Assembly: GCA_028023455.1 (NCBI GenBank)
Contig: JAQFVV010000050.1
Span: forward strand, 312,001-376,000
Direction of reading: 5' to 3'
Source: Epiperipatus broadwayi
Lineage: Eukaryota > Onychophora > Udeonychophora > Euonychophora > Peripatidae
Length of the DNA: 64,000 bases
Positions within the stretch are counted from its first letter, which is position 1. Each line of letters starts with the position of its first letter. The notes under the pieces were generated by a model, which worked only from the letters and a program-made list of their open reading frames with translations, made no database searches and was not told the origin of the DNA. Shown here piece by piece: positions 24,880-38,074 of the stretch. A program made the position numbers and the translations under genes.

Positions 24880-26034
24880 AAAACAAATGACTCTCTTTTC
24901 AATCAATAGTCTACAAAAAGCAATCAAGATGGCAACTAGAAAATTAACAAAGTCTTTGTTAACTGAAATTTACTTTTAAAATGAAAACAAATAAATATGA
25001 AAGTCTTATAAATCTATGAATTCATCACTAAAATATAAAATTGCATTTACAATTTTTAAAATTATCTTGAAAGCTCTTAGAATCATGTTAGAAAAGGCAT
25101 TGCTGATATATTGTTGATAGTAATTTCTTTGTTAGCATCATAGTCAAATTTATTAACTTTTATTTTTAAAAATTAAACATAAATGAATGCAATCAAAGTG
25201 TATGCATGTATACTTATAGTTTTAAATATTTACTATACAATTATTGTGTAAAAATAATTATTAAGTTTTAATAAACTAAGCAATTAATGAACTGTTTTGC
25301 TATTCCAAGAATCATCTCAAAGTAATTGCACAACTAATTTCAAAACCAGAAAATAATAAACTGGAACTATCTACTCATGGAGTCTGGACTAAATTATTTT
25401 AATATTACTAACCATTGGAAAGTACTACCTTCCTAAGATTTTTCTAAATTAATATATCAGTCTTACATTAATTTTATTTTCTAATAACAAATGAGCATAA
25501 AAACTGGAAAATAATGTTAAAGCTCACACAGAAGAGTGATCGAAAATGAAAGAACAACTAACACCATCTCCAAAACAAATACTTTCATCATATAATGAAA
25601 CTCAAAATAAATAATCAGATATTGAGAAAAATTGGTATGAAACAAAGTATTGAACATAATAAAAAACATCAAACTTCCCAGCTTAATCAATCTGAAAAGA
25701 CAAGAGCAGATCTCTATGACATTTAGATTTAAACTCTATTAATCACTAATTACCAGGTTCATATAAACTTCACCAATCTCAGTCAGCAAATAATCATCTG
25801 ACAAACATTGACTGCCCAAGCATAAGTTATATGACACTGGATATGAAGAACTTATCTTGTCTTAACTATTGAGAATAGATAAAATTAAAGAAAAGATTCC
25901 TGAGACACTTTTTGAAACAATGTTTTTTATAAAATGTTTTGGAAATTAAAGTTTTGGAAAAAAGTAGAGAAGTAAATCAAGGAAACCTTAATTTAAAAGT
26001 CTGATCAATAAAATTGAATGAATTGCTATTGTGT
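24880..26034. other. No recognised feature
   Basis: AT-rich sequence with no coding or repeat pattern that I can name. Confidence 0.4.
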
Positions 26035-27292
26035 TAAAAGGTTGTGTAAGCATAAGAGGTGGTGTTTGTAATGATGTTACAGTGGTTTAATGCCAATCCT
26101 AATCAAAGGATGTTAGTGACTATGGTTAGTTAAAAAAACAAAGACACTAAAATGTATAGATACAAGTAAATTAGTTTGGATTGGAAACATTATTGTGTCA
26201 TCAAGGCTCATAGCATTATAAATTAACAAAAAGGATAAAAGGTGGCTACTGAGGGGGTGTACTGCTGGAGGAATACATGTAAGTTCAGGGCTCTCAGATC
26301 CATGGCTTCTCACTGATAAAAGCTATAAGCTAAAAACTAGACACTAGATAACAATTTTGATTCACTAACTTTATAACATACATTGATTACTATGACTTGC
26401 ACTAGGTGGCGGTACTGTGTGGAGAAAGTTGCTACAGTGTTAACAGATTGTATAAGCTAAAATGGTGGTCATCTGATAATACTGTGGCTTAATATAAATC
26501 CTAATCAAAGAATGTTGGTGTCTATGGTGATTAAAAATCAAAGAAACCAAAATGTATAGATACTGAACTGGATTTAGATCTGTATGGTTATGCAAATAAA
26601 TAAGCTTGGATTAAAAACATTATTGTGTTTTAAGTTTGGATTTGTAGCTTTATATTAAGTCCAGTGCTCCCAGGTCCAAGGACCCTCATTATCAAAAACC
26701 ATAAACTAGAGAACAGTCTGGTAATATTAAATTAGTAGTCTATTAAATAGGAATTTTAATGTACTAACCTTCTAGCATCTCTTGATTACTATGGCTTGCA
26801 CTAGATGACCATTATTAAATAGAAAGTTACTACTGTGTTTACAGATTGAGTAAGCATAAGAAACAGTTGTTATGTGAGATTATTGTGGTTTAATACCAGT
26901 CCTAACCAAAGAATATTGGTGACTATGGTTATTAAAAAAACAAAGATACCCAAATGTGTAGATACTAAACTGGATTCATATCTGTATGACAATATAGGTA
27001 AATTAGCTTGGAATGAAAACATTATTGTGTTTCAGCTTGGCCTCATAGCTTTATTGTTAATTAAAATGGTAAAGTATGGCTGTTTGAAGAATGCATGACA
27101 TCCAAAGATATAAGTGCAATGCTCTCAGATCCAAGGTTCTTCACTGATGAAAACCATAAGCAACAAATTAGTCTGGAGATATTGAATGAGAAGGCACTAG
27201 ATAAGGATTTTAATGCGCAAATCTTCTAGCACCCATTGTTTATTATGGCTTCAACTAGATGGCAGTATTGTATGGAGAAAGTTGCTACTGAA
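26035..27292 (+). repeat. Family A tandem trimer (decayed)
   Basis: Three direct copies of the family A unit. The marker GTGTAAGCATAAGAGG or its variants is at about 26042, 26446 and 26845; GGTTTAATGCCAATCC-type words are at 26084, 26487 and 26889. The hammerhead positions are 26305-26340, 26683-26725 and 27138-27180. Cores are damaged: CTGATAA with AAAA; TTATCAA with GAGA; CTGATGA with CAAA. Internal deletions explain the unequal spacing of about 376 and 455 bases. Direct tandem layout is what hammerhead retrozymes and PLE-related repeats show. Confidence 0.75.
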
Positions 27293-27299
27293 TTGAAAT

Positions 27300-29095
27300 T
27301 TTATTAATTTCATTCTTCCAGTCAATTTAAATCTCTTCCCTACAATCTTTTCCCTCCCTTGTCTCAGTGGGTCTCTACTTCAAATTAAATGACATTTAAA
27401 ACAAAACAAAGTATTAAATCTAATTGAAAATTATTACATATATATATACTTTTTGTTTTTATTAAATGATATAATCAACCAGTTTGACTTCTATAAATAT
27501 ATATAAAACTTCCTAATTAAATTTGTATAAAAAAAATACAAGATTAATTTTTTAAAAATAAATATTTTATTTTATTTGGAAAAAAAGATATTAATTAATT
27601 AAGGAAATCAGCAGATAACATATCTGATTACAATAATTAAATTCTAATAGAAAAAAAAAGGATCTCTCTTTACTTAAACTTTTCTCTTTGTTTTCTGCAA
27701 AAAATCTGCAGTTGGGTTTCGTTTTTTTTATTATTGTAAATAACCTGTGTAATTCGTAAATAGGATTATTATATGCGTTGCGCAAAAGAGAGAGAGAGAA
27801 AAAAAAGATATGCAATAAATAAGATATTTAAGAACCAGTAAAAAAATAATTAATGATTTCTTCCTTCTTTTCCATTGTTATGCTTTAAAATTATATTCTG
27901 CATAGTCGTAACTTTATATCAGGCAGAAAAATTGCTAATGGCAAAGGTTTTGTTAATCAAATCATTTACATTTAATATCTGGAAAGATTGAGGGTGGGGT
28001 ATGTTATGAATTATGTATTTTTACATGGGCGCTTTAAAAAATTAATACATTATTAATTAGATCCATTAATAATATTTTTTATTTATTAATAAAATAAAAT
28101 CTATGTGATAAGGATACCATATCAGTCTCAGATGAAACTTGTCTTTTAAAATCTCTTTTTTATATATAGAGAAAAACATGGAGTCGAATTAAGAGTACCT
28201 TCTACTTGTGTTTAATGAAAATGGTATGTATCAATGAATGTTATAGAGTAAAATTAATTAAAGAATTAATGGGATTTGGTGTAAACGAAAACTAATCAAA
28301 GAATTAGTTTAAAATATATAAAAAAATGAAAATAGTGTTTTTAAACTCTAAAATAAATATTTTAATCCGGCAAATAAAAACAAGGTGATTGCAGATTGTG
28401 AAAAAAAAAAAAAAACCACTATAAAAATGATTGGCTATTTCAAAAAATAGTCATGCATTAATTGAATTAATTGTCTTTTATTTTGAAATGTAAGCAATAA
28501 CATGATGGAAAAATGAATAATAGAAGAGGAACACTTAGTGGTTTAACACTTCTTGAAGTGAGAAAACATATGTAAAGGAAAATGATCATCAAAGTCTTCA
28601 TTATTAATTAGTATAAGTTTGTGTAAATTTGATGTTAGTTATTGCAGATGCAACCTGTATCCACCCAGGTAGACACTCTCATTATTAAACAGAAATATTT
28701 CTTTGGAGGGTTTTATGAAATTAAATTTGTTACCTGTATTTGACAGTGATAGTTCTATATGTTTTATTAAAATTATGCTCTACATGAATTGTGTATCAAA
28801 ATTTGTATATAATGATTTACATGCCCAATTTATAAGGTGGTAGAGCCAAAATGAGTATGAAATTTTATTCCAAGTCAACCCTCATGTATGTTGGATATCA
28901 TGGTTAATAGATCACATTTTTTGTGAAACCTTTGATTATAATATAATACATATTTACTATACTGTAAGTGTACAGTACTTTTCAACATGCTCATATATGT
29001 TACACAGATCATTTTTATGTGTATAATTGCTATATTTTGTAAAAATATATATATGTTGTTCTAGTAACTGTATGGATATAAAGCTATAAAGTTAG
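27300..29095. other. No recognised feature
   Basis: AT-rich sequence with purine runs near 27790-27810. The 74-codon minus-strand frame at 27591-27815 is lysine- and phenylalanine-rich from simple sequence. Confidence 0.4.
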
Positions 29096-29099
29096 TCAA

Positions 29100-29412
29100 T
29101 AAACATCACATGATCAACATTTTGTATGCTTGCTCTTAACTGTTATTCAAACAGGAAAAACTCTCTATATGTATTGCCATTCAGTGCAAGCCAGAGTAAT
29201 CAATGGATACCAGAAGGCTTGAGCATAAAATTTCCATATAGTGCCTACTCAGATCCAAAGCTCCTCACTGACGAAGGCCACAAGCCAAAAACTAATCTGA
29301 GGATATTGGTTGAGTAGGCACTAAATGGGGATTTTATGCACAAGCCTTCTAGCATCCATTGATTACTCTGGCTTACACTGAGTGGCAATATGTATAGAGA
29401 GTTTTGACTATA
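29100..29412. repeat. Family A foldback with plus-strand hammerhead motif
   Basis: The arms GTGCAAGCCAGAGTAATCAA (29184-29203) and TTGATTACTCTGGCTTACAC (29359-29378) are nearly reverse complements. The hammerhead at 29261-29305 has CTGACGA and stem II GGC/GCC, but AAAA replaces GAAA and the cleavage triplet is AUC. G12 lost, so probably inactive. Confidence 0.7.
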
Positions 29413-29419
29413 AAGTTAG

Positions 29420-32098
29420 TTTGTACTCCAGAGAAAAATAGTAATGGAAACTTAATAATAGATAGAGATGATAAGTTTTATAGGCAATAAAAATGATTGC
29501 TAATAGTTAAAAGAAAACTTAGATGCAAAAAAATATCTAAGTGTAAAAGCAAAGCACAAAACATTGCTGAAAGGTATATTCAGTTGTGAATTATAATGCC
29601 AGATATGCTTAATAGATTTTTTAAATAAAAAAAACTGTTATTGTTTAAATTTAAAAACATTGAGCTATTTTTAACAAAGTAAACAAGGGAATAAATATCT
29701 AAAGCACTAATTACAAGGGGAAGGAATGTGAACATACACAAATTAAACATAAGATAATAATCATTGAATGACACATTGGTCTAATGAATTTTTATGTTAC
29801 TTTATTGGAATGTTAATAAGCATATTAATAGATCTGAAGTGGGAAAAAAGTATAAATAGTGTTTGCTGAAAAGTGCAAGTGTCTTTTGTGTCAGCTTTTC
29901 TTTATTTGTCATAACACTGTGGTGGTTTCTGTTTCAGGAATTAACCTAGAGAAAAAAAGATAAGGAAAAAAAGGACCAACATTTCTGCATTGATAGATGT
30001 CTTTCCAAAGTCTATGCCTCTGTAGGTAAAAGGCAGCCAGATAGAAAAACTTAACAGACTGCACTGGTCTTATATTATTTTCATACCCCCAATAAGGCCC
30101 AAATAGGATTGTGTATAAAGGAACTGTGAGTATAAAGGTAGTCACTTAGGTTCACCACTAGTAGAATGGAAGTACAGCTTAGTCTGTGGTTATATTAGTA
30201 TTGAGGGTTTAGAATTTAAAATCAAGGACTCGACTGATTATATTTGCAAATTAAGCAATGCTGGAACCAGTACTGAGTTAAACCGGTTAACTATGTGTAT
30301 ATATTTGTAAATAAATATTGTCTAATCTTTATTAATGTTGTTTTCTTGTAGTTAATAAGTTTGTAATAATTGTTGGTATTCAGCTTCATAGTAGAATACA
30401 ACAAGATAATAAGCATATATAAATTAAGATTATAGTATAAATGAACATTTTACAAATACTAATGTATTTATGAATAACAAATTGAGAAAACATATTTACA
30501 TACAATATTTACTGTGTATACATATGTTTATTCATTTATATTTATTCAAAAAATAAAAACTATATACACTTATATAACATTTTTATATTTTTAAATAAAA
30601 GGGGGAGGGAGAAAGAAGTGAGACTTTCATTACAAATAACTTAAGCTTTCTGATACAACACATGAACACTAAATTTTTTTACTTCTGCTACCACCAAATC
30701 GATAGCTTTCATTTTATCATTTTATGAAAATTTTTCTTTATGCTTAAAAAAAGTTATTACATAAAATACAGTGTCATGTTACAATACTTGTCATAACCCA
30801 AAAACTGTTGTTAATAAACATGATTGCATACAAAACTCTGAGATGACTAAAATGTTCTGCTGTCGAATTGTAAAATTTATTAAATTTACAAATTTAATGT
30901 TTTATTATTTATATTTTTCATTTATTTACATTGTTTTATATATATATATATTTGAAGTAGTGTGTATTAATACAGCATATGTTGCAATCACACTGTATAA
31001 TAAACACCGAGCTAAATCAAGTCAGTGATAAAGTTTTATTTGACTGATTATTTGCTTGTCTATTAGCAGGGGATGTCAATAGCTGCACCCAATTATATTT
31101 TTAATCAGTGCAGAGTGGACAACATAAAAATATGATATTAATTAAGTTTAAGTTCAATGCTTGCTAAAAATTACTAGCCTAAAATAATACAGCCTAATAA
31201 ATGATTATGTATAAACATAAATATATTTATCTAAAATGAATGGTATAATGTACATGAGAAAAAGAAATTTGGAGCTTAAGTAAATATTTATAAAAAATAA
31301 ACCCCTAAGTGATTCTCTTGCTGAAATGTATTAAATTAAAGCAGTGATTCTTAATCTATGGTACCTATATCCTGCCAGTAAGTGATGGACTTACAGATAG
31401 TAACTATTTTCAAAAAATTATATTTAAACAATTTATTTACATAATGTAAAACTGGTATAAAAAAAGGACTTAAAACTATAACTCTGTTATATTTGTCAGC
31501 TCTTTGTTATAGACAAAAATGTTGAGGCTTATTGCACTTTGGATAATGCATCATTTTGGCACTCTGTTGCCATTTTGCACTAGTTAGTTATATGAAAAGG
31601 ATTTTCAATAATGTTATATTTAAAAAAACAAGTATAGGACAAAATTCATACATGAGCCTAATTTATGTTTAAAACTAAGTAACATAGAGTTTGTTGTGTT
31701 AAACAGTTTTATTTTGCAAAACAAGCTCTACGGTCTCATTCATTTTAATTATAAAGTTTTTTTTTTTTTTTACAATATTTGATTGTTTTTTTTTAATTTT
31801 TTTTATTAATAATTTTGGAAATGTTAGTAATAGTAATAAATAATTTATTTATGAATAAGTTAAATATTTAATTTTTATTTTGGTAATTACATTTGTTTAT
31901 CAGAAACAAAATTTTTTTTTATCTGCCTACTTATTTTTTTCATTTTGATGCTGAAATGTTTTATAAAAGTTGGGGGTTATGGAGAAATTTTGATATTCTT
32001 TGAGTGGTATGTTGAACCTAAAAGACTGAGTACCACAGAATTAAATTTTGTTTAAATAATATAATAAAGTCCTTATTTTTATTTCACCTTCGAGAAAT
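29420..32098. other. No recognised feature
   Basis: Long AT-rich stretch with no named repeat. A weak splice-acceptor-like tract is near 29925-29938 (GGTTTCTGTTTCAG) but no coding pattern follows. Confidence 0.4.
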
Positions 32099-32099
32099 G

Positions 32100-32526
32100 G
32101 TAAGTTTTAAATTGTGCTTTATGCTAAAAAGTGAAGCTTAGTGTTATTATAAGAAGTATCAGGCTTAGCACTTTGGAGGAACTTAAGTCTCCATATTCAT
32201 AGCATATCTTGGGAGTATCGTCTTACATTAAGATTTTAAGCAAAGATTGGCAGTAAGGAGGTGTGCTTTATTGCAAATGACAACTATGCAATAAACCAAA
32301 AAGAATCATGCTTTGCAAACTCCATAAAGTGGTCTACATAAAAGAAAATTTGAATAAATTTTGCATAAATTACTGCCAAGCTTTACTTAAAATCTCAATG
32401 TAATCTGACCCTCCCAAGATAGGCTATGAATATGGAGACATAAGTTCCTCAAAAGTGCTAAGCCTGATAATTCTTATAATAATACTAAGCTTCACTTTTT
32501 TGCGTAAAGCACAATTTAAAACTTAC
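32100..32526. repeat. Foldback element with ~160-bp arms
   Basis: The left arm starts GTAAGTTTTAAATTGTGCTT and the right arm ends AAGCACAATTTAAAACTTAC. The arms match for about 160 bases (for example GAAGCTTAGTGTTATTATAAG against CTTATAATAATACTAAGCTTC) around a ~90-base centre. No coding sequence and no clear target duplication. Probably a MITE of unknown superfamily. Confidence 0.8.
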
Positions 32527-32529
32527 TAA

Positions 32530-32869
32530 ATAATGTAAGTGGCTTTTTTGTTTTATAATGTACCCTCTAGTACTAAAGCTTATAATTTAATTCTAAAATT
32601 GAATATTAGAATGAATTGCACCAATAGATAAATGTTTGTCATCATTTTGACCCCTAAATTTATTTTAAAATTACAGGTAGACTCCCATTAATTAAAAAAC
32701 CCTAGTTCCAGAACTTTTTTAAATTTGTAATGTTTTTTGGGATTTCAATAATAAACTGCCCTCCATTATAAAAGCACTGAAAAGTTTGTAATAATATCAA
32801 ATTTACTATTTGTTATTTTAATAACTGGACTACAAGCTTATTATATACTTGTATCAACATATGTAATAT
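32530..32869. other. No recognised feature
   Basis: AT-rich, nothing assigned. Confidence 0.4.
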
Positions 32870-33280
32870 ATAGTATATATGAGCACAGATTTTCACTTGA
32901 CCGACAACTCTCCACTCTATCTCATACCACTGATACACTTGAACACATACATGTTAAAAAGATAAATAATCACACCATTTACCTATTTTGTGCTAAACCA
33001 GCACTCATCATTTGGTCCAAATTATCATTTCCACATATATATGCAATAAGTGCTCAGATATATATTGAGATAACCAGTCTTCATACTTTAATGGACAGGC
33101 TTCATTCCACTCCATTCTCCAACTCTTCAACTGTCCATCCAATTGAAAATCTGATGATGGAATGCTAAAAGGCCACTCCCAGGCTGACATTCTCATCTCA
33201 TCCATTTTGACCATAAGTCACTCTGACCCCTCATGTACAGGACATAATCCATTTAAATACATATGTGAGGGATGGGAAGA
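32870..33280 (-). repeat. Family D hammerhead-type repeat
   Basis: Second copy of the family seen at 3485-3900, same block order. The minus-strand ribozyme site near 32985-33025 has ATGATGA for CTGATGA, a good GTGCT/AGCAC stem II around GGUUU, and AAAA for GAAA. The core is decayed but the stems are kept, and the stem I words CCAA and UGG still pair. Confidence 0.65.
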
Positions 33281-33639
33281 CATGCACTCTTACTAATAAT
33301 AACTGAAATACAGGCTTATTTTTGTAGATATATAAATATTTTTGTATATTATATATGTTTATTGTATTAGTAACATTAAGAGAAGTAATCAGGTAGTTTA
33401 TTGTTCAGGAGTTCATTAGAAATTTAAGTACCAAAAATAACAGAGCGTAGTTGAGATCAAGATGGTTCTCCATCATCTAATCCAACTACTCAGTTCATTA
33501 ATAATGATATACATTTTAGAAATTATTGTATATAAACATAATTAAGAAACTAAAGCAATACTTTATAATTTTGTCTGAATATTAAAGGATAAACCACCAA
33601 AGCAACATATGGCTTACATAATCTATGAAAACAGTACCA

Positions 33640-34620
33640 ACTCCCTTATATAATAGTGCCAGTGCAGTGCTTTCAGATCCAAAGCACCTCACTAATGAAA
33701 GCCATAAGCTAGAAAAATGATCAATAGATGTTAGAAGGTTGGTGCATCAAAATCCCTATCTAGTGCCTACCCATCCTATATCCCCAGACTAGTTTCTAGA
33801 TTGTGGGTTCATCAGAGAGGAGCCATGGATCGGAGCACTGCACCTAGACTTTAGGATCAACACAACCTTCTTGCAGCCATATTTTACTTATTTGATTAAC
33901 TATAAAGCAGGAAGCCCAAGATGAAAATACCATAATGTTTCCAATCCAAGCTCATTCAATTGTATAGTCATACAGATCTGAAGTCAGTTCAGCATCCACA
34001 CCTTTTGGTGCATTTGATTTTCAAAAACCACAGGGACTATTATTCTATGGGCAGGATAGGTATAAAACTATCAAAATATCACATGATCACTATTTCATAT
34101 GCTTACACGTGCTATTAATAAGAGTACAAAACTCTCCATACAGTAGTGCCACCAAGTGCAAGCCTTCATAATCAATGGATGCAGGAAGGTTTGTGCATAA
34201 AATGCATGTCTAGTATCTACTCATCCAATATCCCCAGAGTAGTTTTTAGCATGTAGTTTCATCAATATGTGAGAAGCCTTGAATCTGAGAGCACTGCACT
34301 GGCATTATTATATGGAAGAGTTGCTATTGTTACAGCAGCTTCCATAAGCATAAGAAACTGATCATGTGATGTTTTCATAGTTTAATATGATGACTATGGT
34401 TATTAAAAAACAAAAACTACCAAAATATATAGATGCTAAGCTGGGTTCTGATCTGTGTGACTATATATGAGAATAAGCTTGAATTAAAAATATTATAAGT
34501 TTCCATTTTGAGCTCATAGGTTTATAGTTAACTAAAAAGATTAAAAAATGGCTGCTAGAGAGAGTTGCATTCGATTCAAAAATCTAGATGCAGTGCTCTC
34601 AGATCTAAGACTTTCTTTGT
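33640..34620. repeat. Family A cluster: two minus-strand units and one plus-strand unit
   Basis: Minus-strand units have hammerhead sites at 33781-33821 and near 34235-34285, about 455 bases apart, and share the order GTGCCTACCCATCC, CCCAGACTAGTTTCTAG, GAGCACTGCACCTAG, TATAGTCATACAGATCTGAA, then the CATCACATGATCAC-type end. From about 34340 a plus-strand unit follows (TAAGCATAAGAAACTG, GACTATGGTTATTAAAA, ATGGCTGCTAGAG) and stops before its hammerhead. Confidence 0.7.
33781..33821 (-). ncRNA. Family A hammerhead with intact core, broken stem II
   Basis: Minus strand: CTGATGA (33815-33809), GAAA (33796-33793), CUAGUC with cleavage after GUC, stem I UCCUCU/UGGGGA with the first pair mismatched. 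Stem II (ACCCACAAUCUA) no longer pairs well, so activity is doubtful. Confidence 0.5.
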
Positions 34621-34899
34621 ATAATATAATTTGACATTTATTTATAAATAAAAAGTAAAAATGATTTATCGCTATGGAGCTCATCAGAAAGTTGAGCAAG
34701 TGGTACAGCTGGGCTATGAGCTGTACACACATTGACTTTAAAAATTCATTATGCTACTACTACACCAAACCTCACATGGCTTTAATAATGTAAATCACTT
34801 TAAAATAGAGAACAAGCCTATATTTATATCATCACAAAATTTATGTACTGTAGTTATAATTATAAATTTATTAAATGCACATAGATTACATAAGTAATA

Positions 34900-35118
34900 T
34901 TTACTGAGGCTATAACCTCGACAATATGTGGTAAAATGCGATAGTAGGGACCTCTACAGGTGTTTTAACCACAAGGTTACACTATGGTGTAAGCTTGTGG
35001 TTAAAACACCTGTAGAGGTCCCTACTACGCTATGGCATAAGCTTGTGGTTAAAACACCTGTAGAGGTCCCTACTATTGCATTTTACACGCATATTGTCGA
35101 GGTTATAGCCTCAGTAAA
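34900..35118. mobile_element. Foldback MITE with TA target duplication
   Basis: Termini TTTACTGAGGCTATAACCTC and its exact inverse flank the element, and a TA dinucleotide sits on both sides (34898-34899 and 35119-35120), as in Tc1/mariner-type insertions. Arms are about 75 bases. The centre carries an extra direct copy of the inner right-arm block (CTTGTGGTTAAAACACCTGT at 34987 and again at 35041). No coding capacity. Confidence 0.75.
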
Positions 35119-35284
35119 TAGTACTGTAGTTATTAAATCAATAAATTAAGACAGTTCTTTATAATTTTATATGGATAATGCAAATTTTTGAATTATATGC
35201 ATTCATAGTAATAGTAATTTTATATAAAACAATTTTTGTAAATGAAATCCTTTTTTTACCAAATAAGAATACATATTGGAGTAG

Positions 35285-37320
35285 ATACTTCAATTACAGT
35301 CTATCTTCCATAGCTCTCAACCAACAACTATCCATACTTTGTAGAGTGGTCTGAAATCTTTGTGTTGTTCTTCTGTTAATAACCCATGTTTAAGAAGTAA
35401 TACAGATATTAAAAACCTTCTTTTTGAAACCCATAGGTACATTTCCTTTTTAATACTAAATTATTTCTACCAAAAACACTCCGTTCACATTTAATTTTAT
35501 AACTAATTTAAACTATTCCATTTCAATTTGTACTAATAACTTTACCAACATATTTGCAGTTATTAAATCCTTCTAACTCAACCCACTGAACATTAGTCTA
35601 ATATTGTTGACATTTATCTTTAGTCTTACTTTCATATGATAACTTAATATTTTCTGTAGCTCTGAAATATTATTTTCAAAAACAATACATCATTCACAAA
35701 ATGGATATGAATTAAATAATCTCCATTTATTTTCATACAATTAGCTTACGATTTTAATCCACAAAATATTTTTTGAAAAACAACTGTAAAAAGTTTTGAA
35801 GATATGGAATCACCTTGTTCTACATTTTTCTCAATGCTAATCTTCTTAGTATCCTTATATAATCTAATCACGATATGTCATTTTTATAAAGATTGAGTTT
35901 ACATTTTATGATCCAAATCTTTAATCAATATAGAAATCTAGAAATCCAAAGCAGAATAAAAATAAATATTCATTTGGTCTTTCTATAACTTTTAGCAATA
36001 CTTGGATGTGATCCATTGTGATAAAATTTAAAGTCTAGCTTACTATTTTGGTTTAAATCTAAAGATCACTGTAAACAAGTTATAATTATCTTGGTAAAAA
36101 TTTTGACACACTTTTATTATTTAACCAATTGGTATATAGCCTTGCCAACATTTTTTCTATTTTTTTTTATCTGTTTCTACTTGAATATCTATAATATTTC
36201 CATCATTTTTGGAGATTTTACATTCTTTAAAGGTTTATTTGCATATTTCATCTCTACATTTAAAATATCTGCCAATTTATTTAAGATGTAGTTATTGTAC
36301 AAGATATCTTTTTATTATTATTATATAATTATTTATAAAACTCTTCTGACACATATTTTAGGATATCATTGCTCTTTTTTTAGTAATAATTCTATCTTTA
36401 CTTTTTATTGATGAAATTGTTTTCCAGTAGCAACATCTTATTTTACATTTTTGAGACCTTTGATCTTTTTTATAACTTTTCTTGTCAATTCACAGCTATA
36501 ATTTCTTATAGTATTATTGACTCCTTTTTGCATCATTTTACAAACCTCTAGATATTTTTCTTAATGAAGCATTTTATAAAATGTTCACATTCATTCTTTT
36601 CTTCATACATTGTCTTGTCACAGAAAAAAATGCACTAGTAAATTTTTACTTTTTTGTATCATCTGTCTTTCTTGTATAGTTAATAGAGTGTCAGTTATAT
36701 TTTTATTAAATTCATTTAAGTCCAAAACTTCTTTCAGTTCCTAATAATTTTTTTAAGACAATTTGCATCTTCTAATTTAAATTCCTTGGAGCATTTGTGA
36801 AATTTAGGAATATCAACTCTAATTCTGTATTTTTAATAGTTTTTATCTATTTAATTTTGTACTATCATGTATCTTAGAACTTCAAACTGTAGCAAACTAT
36901 CCATACAGTAATGCTACTCAATGAAAGCCATAGCAATCAACAGTTTGTGTAAGCACAGACTATGATAATCATGTGATCTTAGATCATACCAATCGATGAT
37001 CATTTCCTGTGGTCACACTGTTAAAAACATTATAGTCTTGGAATATGTATTTTCTCTTATTCAAAATGTAATCCAATTTAATTCGGTTGCGCTTTCATTT
37101 GTATGCTTCCATGCTCATTTCATTTAGTACTTTTCTCAAAAAAATAAAAATCATAATATACAGGTCACCCCCCCCCCTCGTAAACTCTATAAGCTTAATG
37201 CCATTTTTCATTTCTGTTATCATAACCAAATTTAATCTCAATACTTTCATCTTTGAATTACTTACCAATTAGGATTAAAGTTTCCATGATAATTTTAAAA
37301 TGTTTTTTTGTTCTGATTAC
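35285..37320 (-). pseudogene. Decayed APE-type LINE (endonuclease and RT), RTE-like
   Basis: Reads on the minus strand with many stops and frameshifts. Near 37300-37270 IIMETLILIGK resembles the endonuclease motif IIMGDFNAKIG. Near 37240-37180 FGYDNRNEKWH matches the FGxGxRNERG region, and near 37070-37030 IKLDYILNKRKYIF matches NEIDYIL. The RT part has KKISIEKNVEQGDSISSKLF (about 35850-35790; compare GVRQGDxISPKLF) and DYLIHIHFVNDVLFL (about 35735-35690), where the catalytic FADD has become FVND. The C-terminal end is near 35340. A family A fragment is inserted at 36890-37045. It would have encoded target-primed retrotransposition functions; clade uncertain. Confidence 0.75.
36890..37045. 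repeat. Family A fragment inside the LINE relic
   Basis: Contains AGCAAACTATCCATACAGTA, TGAAAGCCATAGCAATCAA, CAGTTTGTGTAAGCA and two ATCATGTGAT/GATGATCATTTCC-type ends. It splits the endonuclease part from the RT part of the LINE, so it was inserted later. Confidence 0.6.
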
Positions 37321-38074
37321 ATCCATATAAAAATTCTTTACTTCTTAAAATTAAGGAGAAAACAGCACTTATCAGGTAAAACAAACATCAAATAATGAGG
37401 GTTTGTAATTTTTATTCCTTGTGCTGAGTGTAACTAAAAATACATCATTTCATAACCAATCATTGGTAACAAAGATTTGATCCTATGCTTTACTTGAATT
37501 AGGAAAAAAAAATCCAATTTTAACTATATTTAAAACTCACCTCGTGAACTTGAGGATTATAATCAGTGTGTTCATCTTATTTATGCTTGAATAATAATCC
37601 AGAGGATGCAAAATGGCTTCTTTCACAGGTGCTAAATTACTTATCTCCTCAGTCAAAAACTCTTGCATACCACAATAAATTCCTCTACTTCTTCTTTAAC
37701 AATTATTTTTTCAAACCTGGTTTATTTCCTTTCCCCCTCTGATCTTATTTTAATAAAAGCTACTTTGACAGTTTCACTATTTTGTCATCATATTTTCCAA
37801 TTGAAAACATTTATCTCTTTCATTCTCATTACTTTTAAATTTCCTCCTATCTCCATCCCTTTATCCTGATTTTAAAATCTTATGCTCCATAACAGTTGTT
37901 TAACACTCTCTCCCCTTCTCATCCTTATATTTTGTTGTTGTCTTTCCCTGATATCTAAAATTCCTGTCCCATGAAACAATAATAAGCTCCATCTGAAGTT
38001 ATTATACATTCTTTCATATTTTATACTATATTTTTACATCTAAATACAAGTATAGTTTACATACTTAAGCTATA
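37321..38074. other. No recognised feature
   Basis: Pyrimidine-rich stretch, possibly the 5' part of the minus-strand LINE relic, but no motif could be matched. The 68-codon plus frame at 37663-37869 is a by-product of that composition. Confidence 0.35.

Noticed and set aside
29925-30145. Possible exon after a splice-acceptor-like tract
   Set aside because: No matching donor, no codon pattern and no recognisable protein.
34900-35118. CTGAGG...CCTC at the foldback ends as a hammerhead
   Set aside because: It is only the terminal repeat; GAAA and a cleavage site are missing.
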